DNA of 64,000 nt from JANXQG01 sp963780045 (GCA_963780045.1 CAVZZZ010000001.1:496001-560000); one strand, 5' to 3'. Positions 7,693 through 17,870 are shown, numbered from the stretch's first letter. The notes: generated by a model not told the origin, from the letters alone. Numbers and translations: made by a program.

Positions 7693-9371
7693 TTCCTCGG
7701 TTCGTTCTTTGGTCCGGCAGGAGCGGGAACCGGTCCAAACTTTCGCTGCGCAATCCAGTCGAGAATCTGTTTGTCCGCAAGCAGTCTGGCCCTCAGTCGC
7801 GGATAATCGATTTTTTGCACGTCGATATCGTCGCCGACTGCCTGGGCCGCGGCAGCGCCTGACGATTGGCCCAGCACCATGAATACCGGCTCCATGCGGA
7901 TCGAGCCGTAAGCAATATGACTCGCGGAGAGGCAGACGGGCGCCAGCAGATTCGTACACTCCGCGGCCTTGGGAACAATTGCCCGATAGCTCACCGGGTA
8001 GGGACCGGCGACCGGGACTTGCACGTCGCCTTCGTTGCGGACGTGACCATCGGCGTCCGCGTGGCGTTGCGTATTGTGCGAATCCATGCCGTAAGCCGCC
8101 AGGCCCACCGAATCGCCGACCTTTCGCTCGCCGCGACACTCGTGCTCGGTCATTACGTACTCGCCGACCATCCGCCGCGCCTCGCGGATGTAAAGCTGGT
8201 TCGGCCAGTGGCCGTTGTCGGAAAACTCGTCGCGCGACAAGCCCCACGCCGAGAACTTCTGCCGCAGCTTGGCCGGAACGCGGGGATCGTTGGCCAGCGT
8301 CCACATCAGCCCCAGTTGATAATCGCGGTGCTCGCTGGCGATCTTCTCGCGACCGGCGTACTCGGCGTCGGGGTAGTCGTAGTTCATGCCGATATCGTCG
8401 GTGGAAAACGCGCCGTTATTGTTCGTATCCGACTTGCGGTTGGGCATCGGTTCCGGATTGCCCAACACGACGCGCCCGCCCGCCTCGATGTATCGCAACA
8501 GGACCTCGTAGCGCCGCGGGTCAAAGTTCCTGGGCTTGGCGAAAGCGACGCGGTTTTCCGGCACGTCAGTCAGGCACATGCGATAGTTGTACGCCTGGAC
8601 GCGGCGGTCGCCTTCGCCGTCAACCCCCGCCCCGCCGTGCAGGCCCAGCAGCAATCCACTGGACCGCTCGCCGGGCACGACAAACGGATCGACGGGGAAA
8701 CCGAACTGGTGCTTGAGCGCGTGACGGGTCTGGACTCCGTTTAGAGTCTCGCCGAAGGCCGCGTTGGCTTCGCGTCCGATCGCGTAGCGGACGCCGGCCT
8801 TGGCCATCAGATCGCCTTCATAGGTGGCGTCGATAAAGACTCGGCCTCCATACGAGCGGCCCGACTCCATGACGACTTCGGCGATGCGGGTGCCGCCCTT
8901 GTGGACGCCGCGCGTGAGGTCGAGCCGCTCGCCGCAGACCAGCGGCACGCCGGCCTCGGCGAGCATCGCCCGCAGGATGGCCTCGGCCACGTGCGGCTCG
9001 AAAGCCCACATCGTATCGCCGTCGACGAAACGCTTCGCGCGGGCGACATAGTGCGCGCGAGTTTCGCGGTTCCACGCACCGGCGTCGACGTAATGGCGGT
9101 ATACTCGCTGATAGAATTCGCGGGCGATGCCGCCAATGGCCCGCTTGTTGCCGATATCCGTACACCCAAGACCGCCGGACGTCATGCCGCCGATGTGCCG
9201 CCCCGGTTCGATGAGCACGACGCTCTTGCCCATGCGAGCGGCCTGCACGGCGGCAGTCACTCCCGCGACGGTCCCGCCGTAGACGACCACGTCGGCCTGC
9301 TGTCGCCCCGCTACATGGGTGTCCCCCGACTCCGCGGATACAGCGACTGCGAGAAGGAGTGCGAGGTGCAT
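7689..9371 (-). CDS. Secreted FAD-dependent oxidoreductase (FAD_oxidored family)
   Basis: About 560 aa. A short hydrophobic leader (LALLLAVAVSA) is followed by ADVVVYGGTVAGVTAAVQAARMGKSVVLIEPGRHIGGMTSGGLGCTDIG, a Rossmann FAD site of the kind found in xanthan-lyase-associated and planctomycete 'FAD-dependent oxidoreductase' proteins. It is followed by GGIAREFYQRV and, near the C-terminus, LLAPVCLSASHIAYGSIRMEPVFMVLGQSSGAAAAQAV, which closes the FAD domain. The ATG at 9371 is used; a GTG at 9386 is also possible, and neither has a clear ribosome binding site. The stop overlaps the ferrochelatase start. The substrate is unknown; linkage to haem synthesis may only be positional. Confidence 0.82.
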   Translation of the reverse strand: MHLALLLAVAVSAESGDTHVAGRQQADVVVYGGTVAGVTAAVQAARMGKSVVLIEPGRHIGGMTSGGLGCTDIGNKRAIGGIAREFYQRVYRHYVDAGAWNRETRAHYVARAKRFVDGDTMWAFEPHVAEAILRAMLAEAGVPLVCGERLDLTRGVHKGGTRIAEVVMESGRSYGGRVFIDATYEGDLMAKAGVRYAIGREANAAFGETLNGVQTRHALKHQFGFPVDPFVVPGERSSGLLLGLHGGAGVDGEGDRRVQAYNYRMCLTDVPENRVAFAKPRNFDPRRYEVLLRYIEAGGRVVLGNPEPMPNRKSDTNNNGAFSTDDIGMNYDYPDAEYAGREKIASEHRDYQLGLMWTLANDPRVPAKLRQKFSAWGLSRDEFSDNGHWPNQLYIREARRMVGEYVMTEHECRGERKVGDSVGLAAYGMDSHNTQRHADADGHVRNEGDVQVPVAGPYPVSYRAIVPKAAECTNLLAPVCLSASHIAYGSIRMEPVFMVLGQSSGAAAAQAVGDDIDVQKIDYPRLRARLLADKQILDWIAQRKFGPVPAPAGPKNEPRK

Positions 9372-9386
9372 GGTGGATTGTTCCAC

Positions 9387-9855
9387 ACGGGGCTTGCGAT
9401 GCGCTACGTTTTGGAAGACGTTAGAAATGGCCGCCTAGCGACGCGATGATGAGCGTACCGGTCGCCCGCACGACCAACCACTGGCCCAAAGGGCCATTTG
9501 CGGCGGCGCCAATTGGGCCACGGCGGCACGAGTACGGTCGAGGACAACATATTGGGGGATGGTTTGTGAGTTGTCAATGCCTTTTCAAGCTATCGCCTGT
9601 AGGAAACCGCTGCAAGTGGCGGTCAAGCGCATAAGGCACCATACTTTCCAACGCGCCCTTAGACTTTTAAACTAGCCACGGCAGCCCACGATAGGCGTGT
9701 GCTTGAAGCACGCTTCATCGTTTCCCAATTGCGCCGCATTTTCCACGGCGGTCTCCGGCGTCGCCGAGGCAACGAAAGGGTGGTTGCATCCGCAGAGGTA
9801 TCTAGTACAATCGTTCTGTGGCGAGGACCGTCACCGTGCCCCTCTGGAGGTCCAA
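9387..9855. other. Intergenic region between divergent oxidoreductase and kinase genes
   Basis: No convincing gene. It contains short palindromes: TGGCCC-AAA-GGGCCA at 9482-9496 and GTGCTT-G-AAGCAC at about 9700-9712. Either could be an operator; neither has terminator features. Confidence 0.4.
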
Positions 9856-12118
9856 ATGACCGGGCCCGGCAAACAACCCACTAAGTCGAACCCCTCGCCG
9901 ATCGAAACCGATGTTTGGCCGGTAGCGCCTTCGGAGTCGTCGCGGCAATACTCGACGGTTCCGCAACTAGCGCCGCTCGCGGCGCAGAAGGCCGAGGAGT
10001 CGCTCTCTCATATCGGCCGATACCAGGTCGAAGCGTGCTTGGGCGAAGGGTCGTTCGGCCGAGTTTATCGCTGCCGCGACCAGGTGTTGAACCGCGCCGT
10101 GGCAATTAAAGTGCCGCATCCGGACATGCTCGGAAATGCGGACCTATATCTTGCAGAGGCCCAAGTCGTCGCCAAGCTCGAGCATCCGGACATCGTGCCC
10201 GTGTATGACGCTGGCCGCACCGAAAATGGGCTGTGCTACGTTGTGTCCAAACTCGTCGAAGGGACTACACTTGCTGAGCGGTTAAAGCAAAGACTGCTGC
10301 CACACCGGGAGGCGGCAGCGCTTGTCGCGACGGTTGCGGCGGCGCTTCACTATGCCCATTCACAACGCGTGGTTCACCGAGACATTAAGCCCGCGAACAT
10401 ACTTCTCGATACCACCGGCAAGCCCTACATCGCCGATTTCGGGTTGGCCCTTACCGACGAAAAGTTTGGTCAAGGACCAAACGTTGCGGGCACTCGGGCA
10501 TACATGAGCCCGGAGCAGGCCCGCGGCGAAGCGCATCGCGTCGATGGCCGATCGGACGTCTTTAGCCTGGGCGTGGTCTTCTATGAGTTGCTGACGCGGA
10601 CGCGCCCATTCCGCGGGGCAAACAACCAGGAATTACTTGAGGATATCAAGACGCAGACGTCCGGCCCCCGCACAGTTGGACGATTCTATTCCCAAGGAAT
10701 TGGAAAGGATATGCCTGAAGGCGCTTTCCAAGCGAGCCACGGAACGTTACACAACCGCGCGGGACATGGCGGACGACTTGCGGGAGTTTCTCGGACAAGT
10801 GGAGACTGAGGCGCCGGCTCCGGCGCCGAGACCCCATGGCACGGATGCCGCAGCGCCCGCCAAAATCGTTCCCAAGGGTTTGCGTTCGTTCGATTCCCGC
10901 GATGCCGACTTTTTCCTCGAACTTCTAGCCGGTCCTCGAGACCGCGAAGGACTGCCCGAAAGCATCCGATTTTGGAAACATAGCGTTGAGGAGTCCCACG
11001 CGGACGCGACGTTTCGCGTCGGGTTGATCTACGGACCCTCAGGCTGCGGAAAATCGTCGCTGGTGAAGGCGGGATTGCTGCCGCGACTGACAACTTCCGT
11101 CATTTCGATTTACGTCGAGGCGGCCGGGGAGGATACCGAGCACCGATTACTCCGCGCACTGCACGCTCGGTGCCCTGAACTGCCGGCCGGTCTCGGCTTG
11201 ATGGAGAGCATTGCCTCACTGCGGCGGGGGCAGGGAGCCGCGGCGGGCAAAAAGGTCCTCATCGTGCTCGATCAATTCGAGCAGTGGCTCCATGCCAGGC
11301 CGTCCTACGCTGAAGCCGAACTTGTAGAGGCGCTGCGGCACTGCGACGGAGAACACGTACAATGCATCGTCATGGTGCGCGACGATTTTTGGATGGCTGT
11401 GACCCGTTTTCTGGGCGAATTGGAAATCCGTCTCGCGGAAGGGCGCAATTCGGCGGCCATCAATTTGTTCGACCTTGATCATGCGAAGCGGGTCTTGGCG
11501 GCGTTCGGGACGGCGCTGGGCCGGTTGCCGGAAAAACCGGGGGAGATCGGCAAGGAGCAAAAGGAATTCCTGGACAAGTCCACGGCGGAACTGGCCGAGG
11601 AAGGCAAAGTGGTCTGCGTGCGGCTGGCCCTTTTCGCTGACATGATGAAAGGCAAACCGTGGACATTGGCGGCGCTGAGGGACGTGGGTGGCATCGCGGG
11701 GCTGGGCGTCACATTCCTGGAAGAGACCTTCAGCGCGGCGACCGCCCCGCCGGAGCACCGTCTGCACCAGCGGGCCGCCCGCAACGTCCTGCGGGCGCTC
11801 CTGCCCGAATCGAGCTCGGCCATCAAAGGCGAAATGCGTTCCTACGCAGAGTTGTGGGAGGCGTCCGGCTATGCGGACCGTCCCCTCGACTTCGAAGACC
11901 TTCTTCGCATGCTCGACAATGAAGTCAGGCTGATTTCGCCCACTGGTCCCGATGGCGGGACGAACAGCCAGCCGTCGGCGGCAAGAGCCGGCGACGCAAA
12001 GGAGGCCGCGCTGTTGTTTCCGTGGACGATCAATCCGTGGCTCAGTACCCAGGGAATCTCAGTCACAAGCCAAATGGTGCAACGCTCGGCGGGTGACGCT
12101 CCGGTTGTCGTCAGATAA
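9856..12118 (+). pseudogene. Ser/Thr protein kinase fused to a P-loop NTPase module; frameshifted near 10665 and truncated at the 3' end
   Basis: The kinase domain (from about residue 55) has GEGSFGRVYRC, Lys in AVAIKV, HRDIKPANILL, DFGLAL and APE-like MSPEQARGEA. The frame slips at about 10655-10680. The reading then continues in the +1 frame: PAQLDDSIPKELERICLKALSKRATERYTTARDMADDLREFL, the usual kinase end, then a NACHT/STAND-like NTPase with GPSGCGKSS (Walker A) and KKVLIVLDQFEQWL (Walker B). This kinase-NTPase order is a familiar planctomycete architecture that normally continues for hundreds more residues. Here recognisable sequence stops after EVRLISPTGPDGG at about 11960 and the rest is unrelated text to a stop at 12118. 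The start follows TGGAGG six bases upstream. Confidence 0.8.
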
Positions 12119-12663
12119 TTCTGGCCGAGCAAATCGACGTCGAAGGAGGACGGCAGCGAATTTAGCACCGCCTGCCGGGCGGCGTTGAACGAAGGCACTC
12201 CCGGCGCGACGGAGACCGTCGGGTTGTCCAGCGCGGCCTGGGCCACGGCACTGCCGGCTTCCTTGGCAATGCCGAAGTAGGCGCCTGAATCGGCGATCAC
12301 GTCGCCCAAGGGGCCGGTGACCGGGCTGGGAATCGCGACTGTAGTGATCGAGCTGGCGTTTGTGTACTGGGTTTGCAGGTTCACTCGCGGGTAGAAGTAC
12401 GACCGCGCGATTGCCTCTTGTTGCTGCGCTGCGCCCGCCGCGGCAATCTGCACTTGAATCGCCGCCTGGTTTTCCAGTCCGATTCGGATGCAGTCCGCCA
12501 GCCTAAGCCGCATCGGAGCGCCGGGCGGCATGGGCGCCACTTCCTGCGCGGCCGATGCAGACAACCAAAGGCTCGCCAAGAGTCCGGCCCCGATCGCCAC
12601 GCGGCGGAGTACAAAGCTCAGGCAACGTTCGCCCCCGTATCGCCGCGTCTGCTGCTTGGCCAT
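11869..12663 (-). pseudogene. TolC-like outer-membrane efflux protein, C-terminal part missing
   Basis: Begins MAKQQTRRYGGERCLSFVLRRVAIGAGLLASLWLSASAAQ (signal peptide), then LRLADCIRIGLENQAAIQVQIAAAGAAQQQEAIARSYFYPRVNLQTQYTNASS, typical of the first helical repeat of outer-membrane factors. Recognisable sequence ends at LLGQNYLTT, about 12105; normal family members are over 400 residues and would continue into the second beta/coiled region. What follows is unrelated text running antisense into the end of the kinase gene. Both convergent genes have therefore lost their 3' ends at one junction between about 11960 and 12105. Not expected to form a working channel. Confidence 0.7.
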
Positions 12664-12722
12664 GAAATGTGCGTCCCGCCGTGCCCATTGAAGATGAGTT
12701 TTGCCGCCGCAGCAAGCCGGTG

Positions 12723-14066
12723 CTACTGCACGAGCCGCGTCGCGAAGGAACCGTTGTCGGCCACCGGAATGAACGGCCGCAATCTGCCCAGCCCGCCGTG
12801 GCGGAAGCCTCCGGGCACGAACTCCAGGCCCACGCCGACATTCCAAACTTCTTCGTCTTGTCCCGGAAACCCGGCGCCGACGTTTGGCATGATGTAGGTG
12901 AAGGTGCCGGTGAGCGCAAGGTTTTGCGTCAATGGCACATGATAGTCCGCGCCGAATACGAGGTTCGATGGCCGCTCCGCCACGCCGAACCGCCCGATCA
13001 ATGTCGCGTAGTTGTTGAACGTGTGCGACCAGTAAACGCTACCCTGGGTCAGCGGCCTGAAGGAAAACAGGTCGACCCCGCCGGTCAACAAGTCGGGCAA
13101 TTGGCCGGTCGAGCCGCGATCGGGGATGGAGGCATCAATGCCGATGGCGTCGCAGGGATCGAACTCGTACTCGCCCTTGACGCGCCATTGGCCCATATCG
13201 AGTGCCGAGTAGTAGTTGTCCTGCAAGAAGTCATAGACAAAACCCCACGTGAACGCGCTCCCCTCGCCGCGATTGATCCGTTGGAACATGCCCACGGTGA
13301 CGAAGTACTGGTCGCGGGTGGTGGCGGTGTCGAAAAAGGGATACGGCGAGCCTTTGAGGTTCGAAATGTCGGCGGCCAGACCAGCCTGCAGGCCAATGCC
13401 CCAGCGCTGGAAGACCGGCACGGCCGCGTTGACACCGGCCCGCACGCCAAAGTTGCCGTTGGCGTTACCGATGTCCTCCGGACCTTTGAAACCTTCGACG
13501 CCCGTGAAAACGTCCAGAGCGAACCATTGACGCCGCGGCCGACATTCGTCGCAACCGCAGATTTCCGGATCGTCGCAGGGAACCCCCATCGTTGGGCCGC
13601 GCACGCCCGACGGTACATGGCTGATCGTCGGACCGACGGGCGCAACTTCTTCCACCACGCCGCCCGCGCCGCTGGAAGCCGAGGTCTGTTCGCCTACCTC
13701 TTCAATGCGCGAAGCGGCAATTACGCGCGGCAGGCTGTCTTCTTCGGCCGGCACACTGAGCGTGCCGCTTTGCACCGTGGAAGCGGCGCGGCCGGCGCTC
13801 TGCTGGGTGGCCAGGCGGTCCAGCGTTCGCTCGAAGCCCTGCAGGTCGTCGGTCGAAAGCACTTCCTTGGCATGGGCCATGAGCCGATACTGGTCCATAC
13901 GTGTGAGGTAGCCTTTCGCCAGCGCGGCGGAAAGCTCTTGGCGTATCTTTTGCCGGCCTGCCACCGCGGCTCGGGCGTTGGTGTCGGCCGTGGCCGCCAG
14001 CGAGATTCCGCTGATGCCTGTCACCAGCAGCGCAAGCGCCGCAAGAAAACGATGGACGAATCGCAT
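12723..14066 (-). CDS. Putative outer-membrane beta-barrel protein, planctomycete family
   Basis: A 447-aa protein: signal peptide MRFVHRFLAALALLVTGISGISLAATA, an Ala/Gln-rich helical linker (to about residue 130), a Cys-rich segment CDDPEICGCDECRPRRQWFALDVFTGVEGFKGP, then alternating aromatic/Gly text to the end (GVRAGVNAAVPVF, GLQAGLAADIS, YDFLQDNYYSAL, GSVYWSHTFNNYATLIGRFGVAERPSNLVFGADYHVPL, ALTGTFTYIMPN). This pattern suggests beta-barrel strands. I recall similar planctomycete proteins annotated as DUF6666, but am not sure of the number. It lies 59 bases upstream of the TolC-like gene on the same strand, so the two may once have been co-transcribed envelope genes. Confidence 0.55.
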   Translation of the reverse strand: MRFVHRFLAALALLVTGISGISLAATADTNARAAVAGRQKIRQELSAALAKGYLTRMDQYRLMAHAKEVLSTDDLQGFERTLDRLATQQSAGRAASTVQSGTLSVPAEEDSLPRVIAASRIEEVGEQTSASSGAGGVVEEVAPVGPTISHVPSGVRGPTMGVPCDDPEICGCDECRPRRQWFALDVFTGVEGFKGPEDIGNANGNFGVRAGVNAAVPVFQRWGIGLQAGLAADISNLKGSPYPFFDTATTRDQYFVTVGMFQRINRGEGSAFTWGFVYDFLQDNYYSALDMGQWRVKGEYEFDPCDAIGIDASIPDRGSTGQLPDLLTGGVDLFSFRPLTQGSVYWSHTFNNYATLIGRFGVAERPSNLVFGADYHVPLTQNLALTGTFTYIMPNVGAGFPGQDEEVWNVGVGLEFVPGGFRHGGLGRLRPFIPVADNGSFATRLVQ

Positions 14067-14420
14067 GACTTCCCCCTTATGTCTGCATTATCCCGCCTTG
14101 CGACCGCGGGCGACTGGTGCGCCTGCGTCAAGCTTAGCGGCACCCGGAGTTGCCGTTGGAATCGTTAGAATCCACAGAGACAATCCAGGCAAAAATGTCA
14201 TCGGAACCGTTGCAAACGGAACTTGACGCACAAGCCGCGCAGGCGGCAAGGTTTAGCACGCCCCCGGCGGCATAACCGGCAAATCCGGCAGGGTTTTCCT
14301 AAATTGCCCGCGTTTCCTTGAGCCCTTGCGATAAATATCGAGCAGAGTGGGGCACCGCCGGCGTAGCGGGGGAAAAAGGGGGCCTAACCCTGGCTTGTAG
14401 ACGGGATGCTGCCGCAACTG
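14067..14420. other. Gap without a recognisable gene
   Basis: No coding sequence supported. A hairpin with 10-bp arms (one G-T mismatch) lies at 14404-14433, overlapping the stop codon of the next gene. Confidence 0.4.
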
Positions 14421-16832
14421 CTAGGCGGCATCCTTTTCAGCGGAGAGCCCTGAAATCGCCGTGTTCGGCCGATCCAGCCGTTCATGCAGACGACTGGGGG
14501 CGATTTTGGAATTGAGTCGCCGGCCGCGCAGTATGCTGAAGCAGGCCGCGACGGCCATGCCCAGAACTATCGCGAGGGCAACCCCGGAAATGGCCTTTCC
14601 CCTAGCGAGTATCCTGGAAGCAAACGTGAATGCCACGCGATGCTTGCCTTTGTCGACCACGCAGCCGAAGAAATCCCCGTTGACTCGTTGCAACGACGCC
14701 GGCTGATCGTCGACACGAACCTGCCAATCATCGTCATAGCTTTCCGAGACCACAAGCAATTGCTTTGCCGGCGTCTCGACTTGAACGGCAATCCTGCCGG
14801 GCCGATCTTCCACCAATTTGGCTGTGCCGGGTGCGGAGTCTGAAATCTCCAAGGGACTGGCAACCAAGGCAGTGTTGTCCACGTCGATTTTCTTCAAGTC
14901 CTTCCTTGGCGTAGTGCTGACCAGCACTTTGCTCACCATGCGCGTTCGCGGCAAGGGGGCTGGAATATGGCGCCACCAACCGTCCATGGGAGGCCCGACG
15001 GGGCCCCAACCTGCGACGCACGATTCGGACCTTTCCCGCTGCCAAACCCAGGCGACTCCCGCCACACGCAGAGTGTTGACATGGCCGTAATCCAGTGCTT
15101 TTTTCGGATACAGCGGACTGTAGCCATTGATCGTGCTGTAACCGCGAAGCCACAGGAGGTTCGTTGGGGCGGACCAGCCGTAGCGGTCGTCAAAGCAGGA
15201 TACGCGTCCTTCGTCAACCGTCGGCGGTCCACAACAGTGTGCCACGAATTCCGCATACGTCGGCAAGTGGCGAAACGCGCCGCCACCGGTCCGCCATAGG
15301 CGCCTGCCGTCGCCGTCGACAGAGTACATGCCCAAATCGACTGCCGTGAGAAGAACCAGCAGAAACAGACCTAGTTGGCGTCCCCTAGCGGCAAGCGTCA
15401 AGGCAGCCACGGCGCCGATTGCCAGCAGCGGTCCCGTTGCGAAGACCATGTGCTGGTGAAAATCGTGGTTGGCCCGTGCGTCGAACCATACGGCCGCGAG
15501 GAGTGCGGCCTGGGCGGCGAACCAGGGCAAAATCAAGTGCGCCCAATGCGTTTTCTGACCGCTGCGCACGAACCGAATCAAAGCGGCAAAGGCAACGCCT
15601 GCTAGAATCGCCACGCTGAATTGGGTAACAATGATGGTTCGATAGGGCGCGCGAAAGGACCCGACTCCCGGAAGCCACAATTGCAGATAGTAGAGCTTCC
15701 CCGAAAGACCTAGTGAAAGCCACGCCGTCACAACGGCTACCAGAAAGGCCCAAGAGGACAGCCGGCCGACAAGGCGCGAATGTTTCGGTCGATGTGACCA
15801 ACAAGTGTCTCCGGATTTCGGCTGTAAGTCTTGCGACGGCCGAATCCAGCACGCGGTCACCCACCAAAGCACGAGCGCCAGCGGAACAGCGCCAAAGTAG
15901 TTCATCCAAAGCGAATTCGACGTCGTATAAGGCGCAATGAGGCCGATGAACGAATGTAGCGGCATGGCTGGATATGGCAGGAGCGTTTTGTCCACCACCG
16001 CGCGCGTTGATGTCTGAAACATGCCGTACATGCACGACACCTCGACCGCACCGATGCCCAATCCAAGCACGACCCCGCAGGCTACGGCCGCCCAAGCATC
16101 CCAAGGCGCCCGCTGCTTCACCAACATGCATATAGCGAAAATCGCACCGCTCAAAAGCGAGAACCACAGGGACTGAGGAAAGCCCAACAGGGTTTGCGAG
16201 CCTACAACGAGTGCAATTGCCGCACACCCCAACCACCGCCGCGCGGCGGTGGTTCCCGTCGCGGCCGCGCTTAGCGCAGCGAGGAACCACGGCAAATGCG
16301 AAAGCACGGCGGTCATCGGCGGCGTATGCAAGTATTGATTGAAAGACAAGGAAAAAGTCGCGACCAACGCGGCCATACAGCCGCCTGCAAGTCCGATATA
16401 CCGCCGCAGGAAGACCACCATGCCGGCAGCGAGCGCCGCGAGCGGCCAAAAGACCTCGATGTCAAAAGCCAAGTCCAGAGGAAGCCAGCGGTAAAGCAAA
16501 TAGGTCAACGGGTGGTATCCTTCGCTGCCGCCGCCGAAGTAGCCGCCGAAAGCCCGTGGCACCCAATCGAAAGGCTCGCCCTGTTTCACGCAACGAGAGT
16601 AGAAATCGCGCTGGGGAAGCAAGAACGCACTGAGATCACCGTGAATCGGGATGCGTCCGCGAAACATGGGCGAGGCGTAGAAGCCACCCAGCACGAGGAT
16701 TGAAACCGTCAACAGCAGGATGAGGCTTCGCTCTCGAAATCGCGATGACGGCGAAATCGCGTCGGCTTCGCGCGCGGGTTCCGAAGCGCAACGCGCCGTG
16801 GACTTGGCGTCCGATGCCGCTAACCGTTCCAT
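14421..16832 (-). CDS. YfhO-family large membrane protein
   Basis: An 803-aa protein with a first membrane helix at about residues 35-52, then FRGRIPIHGDLSAFLLPQRDFYSRCVKQGEPFDWVPRAFGGYFGGGSEGYHPLTYLLYRWLP. Roughly a dozen more hydrophobic segments follow, then a soluble C-terminal domain with LLVVSESYDDDWQVRVDDQPASLQRVNGDFFGCVVDKGKHRVAFTF, a pattern seen at the end of YfhO-like GT-C proteins (Y.p.W.v.vDG...n..f.gv.l..G.h.v.f.y). A final helix and a basic tail close it. YfhO proteins in Gram-positives are implicated in glycosylation of cell-wall polymers. Its place at the end of a glycan cluster fits a lipid-linked sugar transfer role, which is inference. Confidence 0.75.
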   Translation of the reverse strand: MERLAASDAKSTARCASEPAREADAISPSSRFRERSLILLLTVSILVLGGFYASPMFRGRIPIHGDLSAFLLPQRDFYSRCVKQGEPFDWVPRAFGGYFGGGSEGYHPLTYLLYRWLPLDLAFDIEVFWPLAALAAGMVVFLRRYIGLAGGCMAALVATFSLSFNQYLHTPPMTAVLSHLPWFLAALSAAATGTTAARRWLGCAAIALVVGSQTLLGFPQSLWFSLLSGAIFAICMLVKQRAPWDAWAAVACGVVLGLGIGAVEVSCMYGMFQTSTRAVVDKTLLPYPAMPLHSFIGLIAPYTTSNSLWMNYFGAVPLALVLWWVTACWIRPSQDLQPKSGDTCWSHRPKHSRLVGRLSSWAFLVAVVTAWLSLGLSGKLYYLQLWLPGVGSFRAPYRTIIVTQFSVAILAGVAFAALIRFVRSGQKTHWAHLILPWFAAQAALLAAVWFDARANHDFHQHMVFATGPLLAIGAVAALTLAARGRQLGLFLLVLLTAVDLGMYSVDGDGRRLWRTGGGAFRHLPTYAEFVAHCCGPPTVDEGRVSCFDDRYGWSAPTNLLWLRGYSTINGYSPLYPKKALDYGHVNTLRVAGVAWVWQRERSESCVAGWGPVGPPMDGWWRHIPAPLPRTRMVSKVLVSTTPRKDLKKIDVDNTALVASPLEISDSAPGTAKLVEDRPGRIAVQVETPAKQLLVVSESYDDDWQVRVDDQPASLQRVNGDFFGCVVDKGKHRVAFTFASRILARGKAISGVALAIVLGMAVAACFSILRGRRLNSKIAPSRLHERLDRPNTAISGLSAEKDAA

Positions 16833-16845
16833 ACGTCATTCCTTC

Positions 16846-17739
16846 TCACTTGAATCCAATCGCCACCAGGTTTCCGGCCGGCAATGGACAAGGAATATGA
16901 TTGCCTCCCAGGGCCCCGGCGAATCGAATGGCCGCGTTTTTCAGCATCCGCGGCAACGGAAACAGTCGCATCCAGTAGGTAATCGGGTAACGATTGACGA
17001 TCGTATCGGTACGTATGTCACGAAAGCCGGCTCCTTCCAGCAGGCGGCGACTGCTGGTGTGTGAAAAAAGTTGGAGATGCTCGATGTCGAAGATCGGCGA
17101 CCGCCGGCCCAGTAAGCGCGCCGATAGCGCGCGGCGGTTGTGGACCACGCACAACATCACTCCGCCCTCCTTGAGAAGTCCGCAGGCGTCGCGGCACAGT
17201 TGCAGCGGATCGGGCACGTGCTCCAGCGTCTGAAAGCAGGTGATTAAGCGAAACTTCCGCCCCTGAAAATCCGCGGCGCGAAACGGCGCATGCCGCAACA
17301 AAGGGCGAACGGCATCTTCGGCTGCCGCAATGGGCGCCGCCGATGGCTCGGCGCCCACGACCTCGGTGAAGTTCAACAAGAGCAGTTCTTTGAGAAACGC
17401 TCCGTCGCCCGCGCCGATATCAAGAGCGCCTGCGCGGTCGGGCAAGCGGCCGAGAACCGATCGCAGCAGCCTGCCATAGGTCCGCGCCGCATACCGAGCT
17501 TCCCTGCCGCTGTCGTAGGCGGCAACGCGGTACTCCTCCAAGAGCGATTCCCGATCCGGAACGGGACTGGCATAGACCAGGTCGCATCCTTTACACAAGA
17601 GCAAGCGGTAGTGCATGTACTCCGGGACTTTGCGCGAAGCGAACGCAAATCGTCCGATTCGGGACGGGTCGTAGGTCGCCTCGGCAAACTCGCGAGACCG
17701 ACGGGCAGAGCCGCAAAGCGCGCATACACGCGAAGTCAT
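16846..17739 (-). CDS. SAM-dependent methyltransferase with N-terminal zinc-binding Cys motif
   Basis: A 297-aa protein. C6-x2-C9 and C49-x2-C52 (CKGC) form a zinc-ribbon-like pair at the N-terminus. The class I methyltransferase core includes ALDIGAGDGAFLKELLLLNFTEVVGAEPS (motif I) and ITCFQTLEHVPDPLQLCRDACGLLKEGGVMLCVVHN. The C-terminus resembles sugar C- or O-methyltransferases that carry such Cys motifs. A longer frame to 17949 is rejected because its extra N-terminus is translated from heptad repeat DNA. It lies 13 bases from the YfhO gene on the same strand, which suggests an operon. Confidence 0.8.
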   Translation of the reverse strand: MTSRVCALCGSARRSREFAEATYDPSRIGRFAFASRKVPEYMHYRLLLCKGCDLVYASPVPDRESLLEEYRVAAYDSGREARYAARTYGRLLRSVLGRLPDRAGALDIGAGDGAFLKELLLLNFTEVVGAEPSAAPIAAAEDAVRPLLRHAPFRAADFQGRKFRLITCFQTLEHVPDPLQLCRDACGLLKEGGVMLCVVHNRRALSARLLGRRSPIFDIEHLQLFSHTSSRRLLEGAGFRDIRTDTIVNRYPITYWMRLFPLPRMLKNAAIRFAGALGGNHIPCPLPAGNLVAIGFK

Positions 17740-17763
17740 CGCCGTGCCTGGCCCCCCTTCGCA

Positions 17764-17838
17764 AAGTGGGAAGTGAGAAGTGGCAAGTGAAAAGTGGGGA
17801 GCGCTTCTTGCCACTTGCCACTTGCCACTTCCCACTTC
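17764..17838. repeat. 7-bp tandem repeats in opposed orientation
   Basis: Five units AAGTGNN (17764-17798: AAGTGGG, AAGTGAG, AAGTGGC, AAGTGAA, AAGTGGG) are followed after a short spacer by five inverse-type units (three CCACTTG-like, two CCACTTC-like). The two tracts are largely complementary and could fold as a long hairpin. They lie between two methyltransferase genes on the minus strand. A similar period-7 texture occurs at 28042, 31852, 32205 and 57904. Confidence 0.75.
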
Positions 17839-17870
17839 CGGTCCCCGTTCGGATTGCGTTGAAGGCTGCG

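Noticed and set aside
9446..9634. 62-aa frame on the + strand between the oxidoreductase and kinase genes
   Set aside because: No ribosome binding site, no motif, and the composition looks like intergenic DNA.
14404..14437. GC-rich hairpin followed by T4 on the + strand, resembling a terminator
   Set aside because: No + strand gene ends nearby. For the minus-strand YfhO gene the hairpin overlaps the stop codon and no T-run follows in that direction.
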